Counted from the first letter of the stretch, positions 35,911 to 48,945 are shown. The stretch is DNA of 64,000 bases from Mytilisepta virgata (GCA_028015205.1 CM051517.1:56791455-56855454), one strand, 5' to 3'. Notes: generated from the sequence alone by a model not told the origin. A program made the numbers and translations.

Positions 35911-38139
35911 TTCCTCGTCACATAAGTTTCTCTCCGGGTTTATTTTTCGGGTTTCGAGAATTGATTTATTGTGAAATATGCAAATATGTGAATCTAAATT
36001 GTTTTTATATTATGTTTGTTCATGGTTTTCTTGCGTATGAAAGAAACTCTCCCATTACCATTTAAAAATGACAAAATGGATCATATGAAAATAGAAGAAA
36101 AAGAAAGCATGCGCGTTCAGACAGTATACTGTCAACCCATAACCATGCAAAAAATCATACCATATCATACCGTATCACCTAATGAAATAATTGTTTTGAG
36201 ACGAAATAATTTTCTTCAGCTAGGACTATAATGCTCTTAAGAAATCGACAGGCATAACTACGGCATTTTAGGAATGAATACAATTAGACACATTCAGAAA
36301 AAAATGTGAATTTGGATAATATTTCTATTTCATGGTCTAGACATCTAGACATGGTCTTTTTCCATTAGAAAAAAAATATTTTATATATCGAATAACACAA
36401 TCTTGCTACGCTATACTAAGAATATGAATAGAAAGATATTGTGTGACATATGTATTATAAAATTAAAAATATACTAAATGACACGCTTCATTAAACAAGA
36501 TGCAACGAAGCACTGATAAATACAGAGGCTCCAGATAAACAATTTTAAAGATATATTTTATTTGAGCCAAACTGTTTGAGCCCTATTTATATATTTATTT
36601 ATTTATTTATGGGTCATTCCAGATCGTAAGCAAGAGATTTAAGTATCCGATTTTTTTTCATTGGGTTTGAAAAGGACTGAAATAGAGAAATTTTACATGG
36701 CAAATATTGTCAAAGTACCTTTTTTCTCTATAAAAGTTAATGAATTTGTATTGAAGAGAAAAAAATCGTAGGAATTAAGCACAATTTTGCTACATAAATA
36801 ACATATTAAAAAATCAATTGGCTGTTTTTGAGGAACCATGGAAACCACTCCTTTTTTTTCTCTCAAAAGTTAATTTTTTTTCACTCTTCGATACATTTAT
36901 TGTAAAATTCGAATTATTATTAGCGTTTTGTAGTCAAGCTTGCTTTAATAGAGAATTGATTTCCCCGCACATAAAACCCAAGTAGTTACAATGTATGTGT
37001 AGGTTATTATGTCTGGTTGAAGACAAGCTGAATTAAACTGAGACGGATTTTACGTGTACACCTGCTACCCAGTTCATATTTCTCAGAATGCAGTTACAAA
37101 GAGTATTATATTACGGTAGAGACGTGTTAACCGAGGTCAGCTACCCTTGACATATTATCGATATACCGGTATACGCAAATATGGATACTGTTACAGAAGG
37201 AAAGAGAGAAACACACAGTTGAATGCAAATGAATTAAATAACCTCTAAAACTGGGTTAAAGAAAAAAATACCAGATTACACATTACAAGTCTACAAAATT
37301 TCCTGTTTTTTCCTTTACTAAACAGATATGCGATACATACGCATGCTCTGAGACAAAATGCCAAGAACGGAGTAAAAGTACAACGATAGAGAAAGATGGA
37401 TTGCCGGTACTTGTAGTAGGGATATTTGATGAAATAAAGAGAGATTTCGTCATTATTAAGGTGTGATTAACCCCCTCTGGCAAGAACAGCGAATGTCATG
37501 TTCTCCATGTTCTACGCCGTTAAAACTGTCAATCACACACCTGTAAATTAATCTCTTTGATAAAACGTATGCAAATTATCGTGGAAATCATCAGTGCATG
37601 ACACAAACTGAAGTTTTCGTCCTTGTGTAACCTATATATCTCTGATAAAGTACCAGGCGTTAAAAAAATTCATTGAAATGACTTAACAATTATATAAAAT
37701 CTTAAAATATATATTGACAAATTCGAATTCATTGTACATGTACATTTATTTAGATCTATTTAGCAAAAATTAGTTTTGGTATATCTTCTTGTACAGCTGA
37801 TCGTTTGTTGAATGCTATTTTTTAGGATAATTCCAGACAACGAGCTTGCGATAAGGGATCATCCACAATTAACCTTTTTCAGAAGTTTACAAAGAGCAGT
37901 CTTTTTGGAGCCCCCCTCTCAAAAAGTGTACATCAACATTTTTGGACATTGTTGCTGTGAACAAGTACCACTCCTTACTCGGAAAGAGGAACTACATAAA
38001 TCGTTACATCCCCTGAAAATGCGTGTACCAAGTCCAGGGCATGAGTCATAATGACAAGTGATTTGCCGTTTGTTGGCTTTTTTGTCACCTTACATACTGA
38101 TTTGTCAGTATCATGAATTCTATAAATATCCCCAATGTG
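35911..38139. other. AT-rich non-coding stretch
   Basis: A TATT-type tetranucleotide run near 36590-36611. No gene supported. Confidence 0.55.
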
Positions 38140-38275
38140 TATTGTCAGCGGAAGTGACATTTATACCGATTTTTTAAAGTGTACGCTAAAAGTGTTGGAT
38201 TTGAAACCCCCTCCCCTAGCGAGCGTTTTGTAAACTCATGGAAAATGATGACAATTATGGTTGACCCCTAACCCG
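38140..38275 (+). repeat. Dispersed repeat R4, copy 2
   Basis: Matches 26248-26368 (gtcagcggaagtgacat, gtgtacgctaaaa, the text gcgttttgtaaact). Confidence 0.6.
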
Positions 38276-39116
38276 AATGGACTGTTTGTGACTAAACTTA
38301 TTTCACATTTTGGTTTAATCATGTATGCAACTTACTCCGATTCTTTCATTTAATAAAGTAATATGGAAATTTTGGAATGAAAAAAAAAATGAAAAGCAAT
38401 ATAAGGATAGAAGTATGCAAAAGGGTGAGTTATTCCTGATTTACTAACATTTTAGACATTTTCATCTTATCATCGGCATCATCATCATGGACAGCAGTAA
38501 AAAAGACGACGACGACAATCACAACAGCAGCAACACAACAGCATCGATGAATTACAGGATTGAATGAGTTGTCCGACAGAGAAGTTAACGTAAAAAATGC
38601 GTTTTATGAAAGGAACTACACACATATGCTTTCGATTTCAATGATTCATAGACTAAGAATGACCTATATTTGGGTACAAAGTCGTTTTGGGACATAATGT
38701 CACTAGTTTTTACACTACCTTTGACACGCGCGAATACTAGACAATATTACCTTTAGGCATGAACTACTTGTCGAAAACTGTTATCCAATGATTACACGTG
38801 TATACAAAAGAATATCATTCAACTTTTACCACGAAAGAAATGTTACACTATTTAATTTGTCAGGTCAAGTATGACTACAAATGATATTATCAAATATTTA
38901 ACCTGCTATAAATAGATATGACGCAAGTGTTTTCCTAAGTAACGTAATCGGATTGGAAATTTGTTACTTTATTATTTTTTTTCCCTTAAGTTCTATCTGC
39001 TTGAAACAATATTTAATGTTTACAATGTGTGTTAGTGACCAAATATAAGTTGCCCATAGAACTATTTTTTGGTGAGTTGGATATTTTGGTAAAGAGAGCA
39101 ACCTTTGATTTTCATT
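38276..39116. other. AT-rich non-coding stretch
   Basis: Low-complexity gacgacgac/cagcagcaac patch at 38505-38540. No gene supported. Confidence 0.55.
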
Positions 39117-39322
39117 GGGGAAGGGGGGTGGGGGACTACCTGGTGTTGTCCTGCCTTTTTTTTTATGTATTCTGCCTTTTTTTCACTACATTTTTCATTC
39201 TGCCCTTTTTTATGAGGATTTTTGGTCCTGCCTTTTTGTCACCAAATTTTGCATCCTGCCTTTTTTCAAATTCCTTCCATGCCCCCCCCCCCCCCATAAA
39301 AATCAAATGGTTGCTCCCTAAG
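39117..39322. repeat. R2 repeat: G-rich end, five ~30-bp units, poly-C end
   Basis: ggggaaggggggtggggg opens the copy, followed by about five imperfect units beginning tcctgccttttt. It closes with 14 C (39282-39295) and ataaaaatcaaatggttgct. Open frames across it (149 codons on plus) are artefacts of the repeat. Confidence 0.75.
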
Positions 39323-40602
39323 TTTCGGAGACTAATGTGGACAAATTTCAAACCTATATCAAAGGGATTTATGAATATACATTCTCTGACAATTTTCATG
39401 CTCTTTTGGGCACATTTCCATAATTTACGACTCAGTAGTGTTCAAGGCCAAAAATGTCATAATGTCATAATGTCATAATGTCACAATGAATAGAAGTAGT
39501 TTTTTTGTTTGTTTTACAGATAAATTATTAAATAACTGAGTGCAAATTTTGTCGGTGAACTAGAAGCACGTGGTTTGTCTAGACTGCTTTTGTTAATTAA
39601 GTTACTAAATTATACATTTCTTTTAACACAACTAAAAGAAATTTAGTAAAGTTTGTGTCACACGGACAGAAAACAAAATATGAAATTATCTAACGTAAGT
39701 GTTTCATATATACACGTACATATGTAAATCTATCTTTTAATTCGAACAGTTTACGTGAACTTGTACATGGAATGTTGTACCTTATTTTAATTTGTAAGAT
39801 ACACTGTACTTTATTTCATAATAAAGTATTTTTTATCGCTCATTTGTTCCAATTTACGTCATGAGAATCATAGCAGGTAATTTACCGAAAAAAAAAGTTT
39901 GTCACCGCGGCCGGTTATTAACGTTAAAACTATTTTGTTGTTTTATTCAAGGTTCTCCAGTAGAAATTTCAATAAAAACGGTTTTTATTAAGAAGTTGTA
40001 GTGTAACCTGCATTCAAATTTCATGTGACATTTTTCTCACTTTATACAGCAAATAAAATTCTTCGGATAAAAATTAATGCAACACGTTTCTTCAACATAA
40101 TTTGAAAAACAAATCAAATGTTGGAGAACCGTGAGCACAGAGTATTGTTTCTGTGTTGATATGCGTTAATATCAGTTCGAAAAGTGTCATCTAAATAACA
40201 CTATAAATCTACTGATATAAGCCAAAACAAAAGGATGTTGTATAGTACTATTGCTTTTGAAGTCTTTTTTGACAAACTGCTTTATTTCTAACATCTTATG
40301 GATCTACAAGAATGGCCAATTCTTTTTTCGATAGTGGATGGTTGTAAGAAACTTCAGATTGATTTTAATTGAAATATCCTTAGACTCTGAAATAAATATG
40401 ATTCGAAACTCATTGCAAAATGAATTAATATTGTTTTATTTACAAAAAACTTAGTATGTTGCGAAACAGCTCATAGTTTTATTTAGATAGATATTACAGC
40501 ATTGTAATATAGTTTTATTAAGATAGATATTAAAACATTGTATTTAACGTTTGCCAACAGCAAAATGTAATTTTGTGCATGATGCAACTGCTTCTCCAAT
40601 AC
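39323..40602. other. AT-rich non-coding stretch
   Basis: A 9-bp tandem repeat (aatgtcata, ~4 copies) at 39453-39487. No gene supported. Confidence 0.55.
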
Positions 40603-41285
40603 CATTCTAGTAAGACACATTTGGGCAAACTACGCCCTTCAATACAATTCTGGCAAGATACATTTGGGCAAATTACGTCCTTCAATACAATTTTGGCAAA
40701 ATACATTTGGGCAAACTACGTCCTTCAATACCATTCTGGCAAAATACATTTGGGCAAACTACGTCCTTCAATACAATTCTGGCAAGATACATTTGGGCAA
40801 ATTACGTCCTTCAATACAGTTTTGGCAAGATTTGTATTTAACGTTTGCCAACAGCAAAATGTAATTTTGTGCATGATGCAACTGCTTCTGCAATACCATT
40901 CTAGTAAGACACATTTGGGCAAACTACGCCCTTCAATACAATTCTGGCAAGATACATTTGGGCAAATTACGTCCTTCAATACAATTTTGGCAAAATACAT
41001 TTGGGCAAACTACGTCCTTCAATACCATTCTGGCAAGATACATTTGGGCAAACTACGTCCTTCAATACCATTCTGGCAAGATACATTTGGGCAAACTACG
41101 TCCTTCAATGCCATTCTGGCAAGATATATTTGGGCAAACTGCGTCCTTCAATACCATTCTGGCAAAATATATACATTTGGGCAAACTATGTCCTTCAATG
41201 CCATTATGGCAAGATACATTTGGGCAAACTACGTACTTCAATACATTTTTGGCAAGATACATTTGGACAAACTATGTCCTTTCCG
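40541..41285. repeat. 43-bp satellite with 294-bp higher-order repeat
   Basis: About 14 units based on acatttgggcaaactacgtc and the tail ccttcaataccattctggca repeat at 43-bp spacing. A distinct leader (gtatttaacgtttgccaaca, 40541 and 40835) shows a 294-bp higher-order duplication. As 43 is not a multiple of three, any open frame has a 43-aa superperiod. All three plus frames and the minus strand stay open, so the 264-codon frame at 40573-41367 is not evidence of a protein. Confidence 0.9.
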
Positions 41286-41797
41286 TTATTACATTTTGAT
41301 TTGCTGTTGGTTTCAAAAATGGAAACCTCACATATATGCGTTAGTAAAATTAACCCAAGGTCACTGAGTGTATCAACGTTTATCTTACTTGATATATTAG
41401 TGACATTTCATTAATTTAAAAACTATTTTTTGTCAACTTTTATGTTAATTTTCAAGACTTCAGAATATGTATTAATTACTATTATTCTTAGACATAGTAG
41501 TGTCCTGCTCGAATGTAAAAAAAAAGTAGTCGTCTAAAGCTTACAAAAATTTTAATTGAAATATCTAGCCTCTTTGACAAACTCATTTAGCAAGAGTTAC
41601 TGACGTTACATCCTCCTTAAGCCTTGTGATGATGTTGGCATCACTACCGTCTTTTTTTTTCATTTGATACACATTTGTAGTTTTTTTTCTGTTTTGATGT
41701 TGTAACATGTTCGCCTTGTCCTTAAATGTTGATCTAAGGAACTTTCCAATCACCCTATGTCTTTGAAATATACCTCCTATGATAATTTTAAGTTGAT
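41286..41797. other. AT-rich non-coding stretch
   Basis: No supported feature. Confidence 0.55.
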
Positions 41798-41802
41798 TTT
41801 GT

Positions 41803-41945
41803 TTGTTTAGTTGGGATTTTAGCACATTTGGCTATTTCGCGGCGGCCAGTTTTTGTTGGTGGAGGAGACCGGAGTACCCGGAGAGAACCACCGACCTTCG
41901 GTAGGAAAATTGGCAATCCTTGTCAATTAAGATTGGAGTCGAAAT
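41803..41945 (-). mobile_element. SINE S1, 5'-truncated copy
   Basis: Matches the tail and body of 383-659 (gtttgtttagttggg, cgcggcggcca, gaccttcggtaggaaaat), stopping at attggagtcga before the tRNA-like head. 5' truncation is typical of retroposition. It keeps gtacccgga, as does copy A. Confidence 0.8.
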
Positions 41946-42155
41946 TTAACATTTTTAAAGCTTTTTTATGAAAAATTTTGAAATGTTGCTATGCAAACTA
42001 GGTTTCCACGGATATTTTTTTAATTTATTTTATCATGATTGAAACAATGCTAACATAATGGCCTTTCAGAATATATATACATGTATATGAGTATTATTTA
42101 CTTTGAAGATGGCACAAGACCATGAAATTTGTAAGTTCACTTCACATAGAAAATG

Positions 42156-42250
42156 GTATACTCTGTTCTCACTGTATCGCGTTATTTCAACGTAATTTTG
42201 ACGCCATCTTGAAAAAATGTGTACCGCGATACACTGAGACACCAGTATAC
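42156..42250. repeat. Foldback, ~30-bp imperfect arms
   Basis: gtatactctgttctcactgt with atcgcg pairs with cgcgat and acactgagacaccagtatac across a ~40-bp spacer. Confidence 0.5.
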
Positions 42251-44022
42251 TATTAATTAATGGAGTCTAACCATAATACTACTACTGACTAAATACTGAT
42301 CTACTGACGGTATATGGAATTCTGCATTCTATCTCCAATACAAGTCTGTATGGTTCGTTGAAGATAACTTATTTTATGCATTGGATAATTATTCCAACAA
42401 ATGATTTCACCTCTGTTATATGCTAAAACAAATCTCGACTTTTTTCTTTCAATCGCCTATTTTTTGCCATTTTGCTTGTTAAGCAGATAAAAATACATAA
42501 TCTTCATATATTTTACGTTGTGTCCCATATTTTCACCTCAAACAACTCATCTGCGCAGTAATATATGTCAAACATTAGTTTTGCGCAGTTAATTTATATT
42601 TAACCGTGCTTCTTATATATGGAAAGGAATGTCAAATATTTAATATGTATTCTGTAGTACTGCCAACTATAAAGTATCAATATTTAAATTTTAGGTCGTC
42701 AAAACAAAGTTAGAGTTGAAGATTAAAACATAATTCGAGATATAAATCCCACAGAAATCTTTAGCCTTAAAGTGTAGATCTCCACATGCGTATGATTACA
42801 CTGGGTTGTGGATGTCGGATCGGAACCGATATTTTTACCTCCTTAGAAGGCAATTATTGCCAGAACCAGCTATCCATAAAACACTTCTTAAAGAAGTCAC
42901 TTTAGCACGATCTCGGCTTTTCATGTTTACTAACAACAGTCATCAGGCTAATTTAAACTAGACATTGTGAAGCGTCATTTCTGCTAGCTAAATTAACAAA
43001 ACAGGTTATAATATCTTGTTACTGTACGCCATCCTGATTTTTAAGATATGCATTCATCGACTCAGAAAAGCTTAAGAATGTTTATAATCTTTGAAAGTAT
43101 TTAACGTTCTTTTCCTCCAGTAAACAAAAACTAAAGACTTTTTTCTAGTACGAGTTAGTTTATAATTAGACAGGGGGCACGTGCAATGCAATTATACAGT
43201 ATTATAATGCTTTAGATGATTTTTGAGGTCACAAGGGAAACATTGAAATTTCAATGGCTTTTTCTTATCTACATTGTAAATTGGGCAATAAAGCATATGC
43301 ATATTGTTTTAAGTTTTTCTTTCCGGCTTTGTTGCAGTTCTAAACAAATTTTTCAATTTGATTAGATGGGTTGCTTTCCAATACATAAAACGGTGTGTTC
43401 TAGTCCCGAACTCAGTAAATGGGAAGTGCACAGCACATACATGAAAAAGTATTTTGTAATTTAATATTTTGTTTAAAAAAAAATAAATATCAAATCGCAA
43501 TGTAATAAATAATTAGTGATGAAATCTACGGCTGTTTTTTTTTAAGAGAAACTACAAATTTATATATCTTTTTGGATTTTTGAGAAGCTGCAAACTCTGT
43601 TAGTGAACGATGATTCTGTGAATAGACTTCTGATTGTTTCAGATAGAAAAGAAATAGTAATAAGATTTGTAATCGGTTACAATCACGAATTTTACTGCAC
43701 ACAGCATGACATAATACTATTGTCTTAAAACAAATGTCCTTCAGAAACATGAAAACAACTGCACCATAGAAGACTTAAGTGTAGACAAAACCTTGTTTGT
43801 CATCGGGTGCATGTGGACATTGTCACTGTTTTGACTTTGTATGTTCGCATGGAATTATCTTCCGCAATTATTTTTGTTACATATTCGATTTTGTATATAT
43901 TCAGCAGTAATCGAGCTTAATTTACACGGTCATGTGTAAAGCATAATTCATAATAAATAAGCCTTGGTACTTGTCGGAATATTTAAAAGTAAAGTTGATT
44001 ATGAAAAATGATTTTTTTTATA
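42251..44022. other. AT-rich non-coding stretch
   Basis: No supported feature. Confidence 0.55.
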
Positions 44023-45555
44023 ATATATACTCTCTCAAAAAAGAAACGCAACATACAGAAAATAGGAAATTTACTTCATATATTATTTTCATAATTTATG
44101 ATATAAATAATTTACACAGGAATGCAAAAATTGGCACACTTCTTGTTCATGAGTTCTTTTACCTTGGAATATCACAGTTTGTCACATATTGTCAATAAAT
44201 CACTCATAAATTGTCAATATCTGGTATGTCCACCATTTGCTTGTAACACAGCCCCGACTCTTCTTGGCATAGATTGAATTAAACGCTGAGTTCGAACACG
44301 CGGTATCCTTTGCCACTCAAACTGAAGTGCCTGCTGTAATTGTTGCAGATTTTGCGGTGGTGGTTGTCGTTGGCGCACGCGCCGATCCACTTCATCCCAC
44401 AAATGTTCAATTGGATTAAGATCGGGTGATCGTGACGGCCAACGGATCACATTGACATTCTGTTGTTCTAAAAAGTCTACTGTTACACGTGCTGTATGTG
44501 GTCGGGCATTGTCGTGCTGAAAAATTTCTCTCCGAATGTCAATTACGGGCAATAAATGAGGTCGTAAAATTTCGTCTCTATACCTAACAGCGTTCAGATT
44601 GCCTTGGATATGTATCAGCTGTGTGTTTCTGGCATAAGAAATAGCGGCCCACATCATAACACTGCCTCCGCCAAAATTGTCTCTCTCCACAACACAGTTT
44701 TGCGCAAAACGTTCGTTTCGGCGCCTATACACACGTATGCGACCATCTCGCTTTTCCAGTTGAAAACGTGACTCATCGCTGAACCATACTCTTCTCCAGT
44801 TCTGTAAATTCCATGCACGAACTGTAGTACACCATCTAACCCTCGCTCGGCGGTGTTGGCGTCTCAGTGTTGCTCCAAAGTAAGGTCTTCTTGCCCTCAA
44901 TCCATGAGAACGTAACCGGTTGCGTACTGTCTGTGCTGATATACGGCGCAACCCAGGGACGTTTACAGCTGTTTCTGTTGCAGCAATAGTCCTATTCCGC
45001 AGATGGAAAAGTCTGATGTAACGATCTTGCGCCCTGGTTGTAACACGCGGGCGCCCTGAACGTGGCCGATCTGTCGTAGTACCAAGCTGCAGGTAGCGTC
45101 CCCAAAGGCGTGAAATTGTGCTACGATGAACATTGTACGTTACAGCAACAGCATTCTGTGATTCTCCGGCCTCTAGTCGTCCGATAGCGATATTCCGGGT
45201 AGCAGCGTCTAACCTTGGCATAGCGTCACCTCATCAGAATTTTATTTTACGAATGCATTCATGAAAAGAAATACCGGGTTTTTATACCGACTGACTGAGC
45301 TAAAAAATAACCCATGATTTGCACGTGAAAGTCGACCCAGTTTTTGGCAATGCGTAAATCGTAGGGTGTCCCAGATTGCGACCAAAGTCGTTTACGGGTG
45401 GATGAATTTAAATGATTGTACCTGGAAACTTTTTATGAAGGTGTAATTATGATCATGTGTACATATATTTTGATATTTATTGGTTATTTGTCCGGAAAAA
45501 TAATATTTCAAAAAGATAATCTGATGTTGCGTTTCTTTTTTGAGAGAGTATATAT
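44023..45555 (-). mobile_element. Complete Tc1-like DNA transposon
   Basis: Perfect 32-bp inverted repeats (44023-44054 and 45524-45555), core ctctctcaaaaaagaaacgc, enclose one intact transposase. The ends lie in TATATA on both sides, so the TA target duplication is present but the exact border is ambiguous by a few bases. Identical ends and an intact frame suggest recent insertion. The element is visibly richer in G+C than its surroundings. Confidence 0.93.
44214..45221 (-). CDS. Tc1-like transposase (335 aa, DD34E)
   Basis: Cut-and-paste transposase that binds the element's inverted repeats and catalyses insertion at TA. The N-terminal half has two helix-turn-helix regions (~1-50 and ~60-115) linked by a GRPR motif (residues 56-59), the paired-like DNA-binding layout of Tc1. 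The catalytic triad is complete: D149 in WFSDESRF, D237 in QHDNARPHT and E272 in NPIEHLWDE, with 34 residues between the last two. A glycine-rich GGGS box sits at 184-187. ATG at 45219-45221 and TGA at 44214-44216. Length is normal for the family (~340 aa). Base composition differs from the AT-rich flanks, compatible with recent arrival, but codon statistics were not computed. Confidence 0.95.
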   Translation of the reverse strand: MPRLDAATRNIAIGRLEAGESQNAVAVTYNVHRSTISRLWGRYLQLGTTTDRPRSGRPRVTTRAQDRYIRLFHLRNRTIAATETAVNVPGLRRISAQTVRNRLRSHGLRARRPYFGATLRRQHRRARVRWCTTVRAWNLQNWRRVWFSDESRFQLEKRDGRIRVYRRRNERFAQNCVVERDNFGGGSVMMWAAISYARNTQLIHIQGNLNAVRYRDEILRPHLLPVIDIRREIFQHDNARPHTARVTVDFLEQQNVNVIRWPSRSPDLNPIEHLWDEVDRRVRQRQPPPQNLQQLQQALQFEWQRIPRVRTQRLIQSMPRRVGAVLQANGGHTRY

Positions 45556-45759
45556 GGACCAGAATTTGTAGACCAAGTTTTTGTATACACAATTATAATA
45601 ACCTCTCTATATGCTTTCACTTTTAAATTTATTGAATGTCTTTTATACTTAATTTATACAGAGAGGAAGAAGAAAAAACATTTATTTAAATTGTAAAACA
45701 TAAAAGGCAAAAAGCAATAATTTATCACAGATTACAAGGTCAGTGTCCTCTATATAAAT

Positions 45760-45880
45760 AAAATGTATCTCAAAATACCGAAATAAATTTGATGCATTTT
45801 ATGGCCATTTCGTTGACTGACAACTCATCAGCAGTGCTTGAGATCAAAGTGTTGGAAAACCAGTTAAAGATATAAAGATG
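45760..45880 (-). repeat. Divergent HH-repeat fragment
   Basis: Minus-strand copy recognisable by CCAACACTTTGATCTCAAGC before the hammerhead core and CATCAAATTTATTTCGG after it. Confidence 0.55.
45791..45840 (-). ncRNA. Divergent hammerhead motif with compensated stem II
   Basis: The minus strand has CTGATGA (45825-45831), stem II GTTG/CAAC with loop TCAGT (45812-45824), and GAAA (45808-45811). Stem II differs from the GTCG/CGAC of other copies on both sides, so pairing is kept by a compensatory pair change. Stem III is short, and stem I is only partly paired, so activity is doubtful. Confidence 0.5.
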
Positions 45881-47592
45881 AAATAATAAGCACAACCATA
45901 AAAAACAAAAGAATTAAAAGAAACAGAAATCCAAACTCAGCTAAGGGTTACCTCTGCATCAAAAGGAAGAGCCTTAGAAATTTCTGATAATTATATCATT
46001 TTGGAACGCAAAAAACCGGTTTAAACTAATACTGTATTTGACTTTGTTTTTATGATTTATTCAATGTGGTTTTGAATTGTTTGTGTTAATATTTGAGTTC
46101 TAGAGTTGTCAATGGGATTAAAACAGAAACAGTAAAAATCATGCATGACCGGTGACAAGCAATATTTTTTACTGCGCACAATCTACTATATGGTTGTCTA
46201 AGGTCAAAGGTCCTCCAAAAATTCCCTACTTGCGGATATTGGAGTTGTTTCTCATGTGCATGAGTTATCTTTCCTGACAGAAGGTGTCTTGTATTAATCA
46301 TAAAGGGCAAAAGTAATTTTAATTTTTTATAATAATTTTGAATTCGGGAAGAACTTCATCAGACATTGAAAAATGTGGGAAAATATATCCTAGAACATAT
46401 CATTAATATCAGTGGAGGATATTATTAGGAAGTAGAAATATTTTGCAGAAATACGACCATTTGTCCATTGATATCTATGGACGAAACTTTCTCCAAAGAG
46501 CAGGTAACTCTGTAAATTCGAGACAACTTACATGTTCTAAAAATAGGGAACCTCACAACGAGAAAACAATTACATAAAGCTATAGTAGGTTGTCAGTAGG
46601 AAAGCAGTGAACGTGTTGATGTTGATTTACATGTAACAATACCGCCTGTGTTGTACATGTATGTCAATGAAGCGAACACAATGGTTTGCATGAGTTCGGT
46701 TAGTCCAACTGTCCACTACTAAAAAAAACCACTGATTACGAGTGAAAGTTTCGGTAAGAACAGAAAGTTTGTTTGGATATGTACAATATAATGTGGAGGC
46801 ATGTGTGGCGGGATATTTCATTCTTACCTTGCAGATCGGTAGGGAAAACATAGAGATTCTCGTTCCCCATTCACTTTCACATACCAATTTCCTTCTGGTG
46901 TAAATGCCAATACACACATATCGACCAATCTACTCCAAAATGTGGATTTTTTCATCACTCCCACCTCGTTTATTGTAAATGTAGGTTGCATTTCTGAATT
47001 CAAGTTCTCCATAATGTTTAGTTTACATCGTTTTGTGTGCGTTTTCTTCTTTTTTTTTGGGGGGGGGGGAGTTCAAATGTATTTCTGGGCTAATCTTTTC
47101 AGTATTACCCCTCATATACATTAAGAACTCGTGATAAAGGTTAAACGTATTGTTCTTATTCTCTTTGGTTAGCCTGTTTTACATTATACTCTTTTTGTTG
47201 TGTCTTTGTTTTATGTTTTGCTGTCTTATTTTTTTTTCACAAATTCGCATTGTCTTTGGTTATTGTTCTTGAAGAACTTGTCCACTGTGTTATTGCTCCA
47301 GTATTCTTTTTCCAATAATTAACGGAATTGCTGAATTTTATCTTGTTAACTAAAAACTGTTATTATTAAGTGATAAGGAATTTTGATTTACGCTGATTGG
47401 TCTAGACAGCTTTTTCTAAGTCGTACCTCAGAGTAAGTACACCTCTTCATGCTATTTCGAGGTCTATTCGCGATTTGTTCTTTGAAATTTCATAATTATT
47501 GTATTTAAAACATTGTTGATATTTTAAAGTTGTTGAATATATATATTATAAAAAAAAAACAGTAAAATTCCTTATTATTTGATAAAACAGTT
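45881..47592. other. AT-rich non-coding stretch
   Basis: G run at 47059-47069. No gene supported. Confidence 0.55.
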
Positions 47593-47689
47593 ATTGACTT
47601 TTCATGAGGTCTAGTCATAGTCAGACATTGTCTACCTCGGCTGACCAGGTCCTTATATTCATGAGTATACCTCATGAAAAGTCTATAAT
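47593..47689. repeat. Foldback hairpin with GC-rich loop
   Basis: attgacttttcatgaggt (47593-47610) pairs with acctcatgaaaagtctataa (47669-47688). The loop includes ctacctcggctgaccagg. Confidence 0.65.
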
Positions 47690-48435
47690 TGTATAATATC
47701 AGGCTATTTTGGTCTTAAAAAAAAAAGCAAATTAGTTGCGTGCATATTGGTCCTCATACTGTAACATTTTCACAAATTTATTTTTTGGGCTAAAATCCAA
47801 GTTCGTGATTCGATTTTCCAGATAGGCCGGGTGCCCTACTTGAAATTACTATAGCATGAATATTGTCGAAAGAAATAGGTAAATTTCCCTTCAAAAACAA
47901 TATTGGTGATATTTAATACGCAGACCTGAAGACTTTTTTTAATATATGTTGAAAGTCGACTATCGAGGTATTTTTTTTTTTTAAATAATAAATTCATTTT
48001 TTCAAAACAATATTTCAACAAAATTACCCTTTTTTATTAGATTAAAAAATGATTTTTTTATGTTATTCAGATAATAAATTAAACATTAAAAAATCCTGCA
48101 TAATTAAAATTATGAATATGAATCAGGTAAAATAACAGTCAGAATTTACCAGGAATGTGTTTTGTTAGAAATATGATATTCATACATACTTATATTTTAA
48201 TGTGGTATACTATATAATTTTTGGTTGAATGGCATATGTCACAATATCTTCTATTTGGAATAAGAAAGGAAGACATTTGCAGAGCTCATTTAAATTTCGT
48301 TTACTCTTTATTCACCACACAGGATTACTATATGACATTTGCAAGACTGCAATTTAGGAACAGTAACTTCGAAACAAAACTATAACTATAGCCATTTCAG
48401 ATTTTTGCTTCTACCTGTATCTCTGGAAAGTTTTA
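47690..48435. other. AT-rich non-coding stretch
   Basis: No supported feature. Confidence 0.55.
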
Positions 48436-48945
48436 TAGAATAGAGAATGGAAACGGGGAATGTGTCAAAGAGACAACAACCCGACCATAGAGCAGAAAAC
48501 AGCTCAAGGCTACCAATGGGTCTTCAACGCAGCGAGAAAATCCCGCACCCGGAGGCGGGCCCCTTAACAATAATGTATACTAATTCAGCAAAATGGATGG
48601 CACACTAACGCCGAAACATAAAAATGAACAAAAATTTTTAAAAAACACACGACTAACAAAGGCTAGAGGTTCCGGACATGGGACAGGCGCAAAAATGCGG
48701 CGGGATTAAACATGTTTTGTTAGATCTCAACCCTCCCCCTCCCATACATCTAGCCAATGTGGACAAATACACAGCGATACACACAGTAAAACTCATTTCA
48801 AAAGATGTCCGAGTCCGATGTTAAAAAAGGTAACAGAAGAAACTAAGCAAAATGACAACGATCAATATATATTAACAAAGGACTACTAGCAGTTACTGAC
48901 ATGCCAGCTCCAGACCTCAATTAAACTGATCGAAAGATTATGTCT
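48436..48945 (-). mobile_element. Dispersed mytilid repeat, probable 3' UTR of an RT retroelement
   Basis: Contains gtgtcaaagagacaacaacc, the text gaccatagagcagaaaac, cgcacccggaggcgggcc and acatgccagctccagacc. I recall this block as very common in mussel sequence, next to a minus-strand reverse transcriptase frame; no such frame lies here. Truncated at 48945 where a hammerhead repeat begins. Class assignment is from memory and uncertain. Confidence 0.5.

Noticed and set aside
39029..39478. 149-codon open frame
   Set aside because: Made of the R2 repeat and a poly-C run; low complexity, no domain.
40573..41367. 264-codon open frame
   Set aside because: It lies wholly in the 43-bp satellite, and other frames and the minus strand are equally open. 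No non-repetitive coding signal.
44023..45555. Canonical mariner (DD34D) assignment
   Set aside because: The third catalytic residue is E272 and the spacing is 34, which is Tc1 type.
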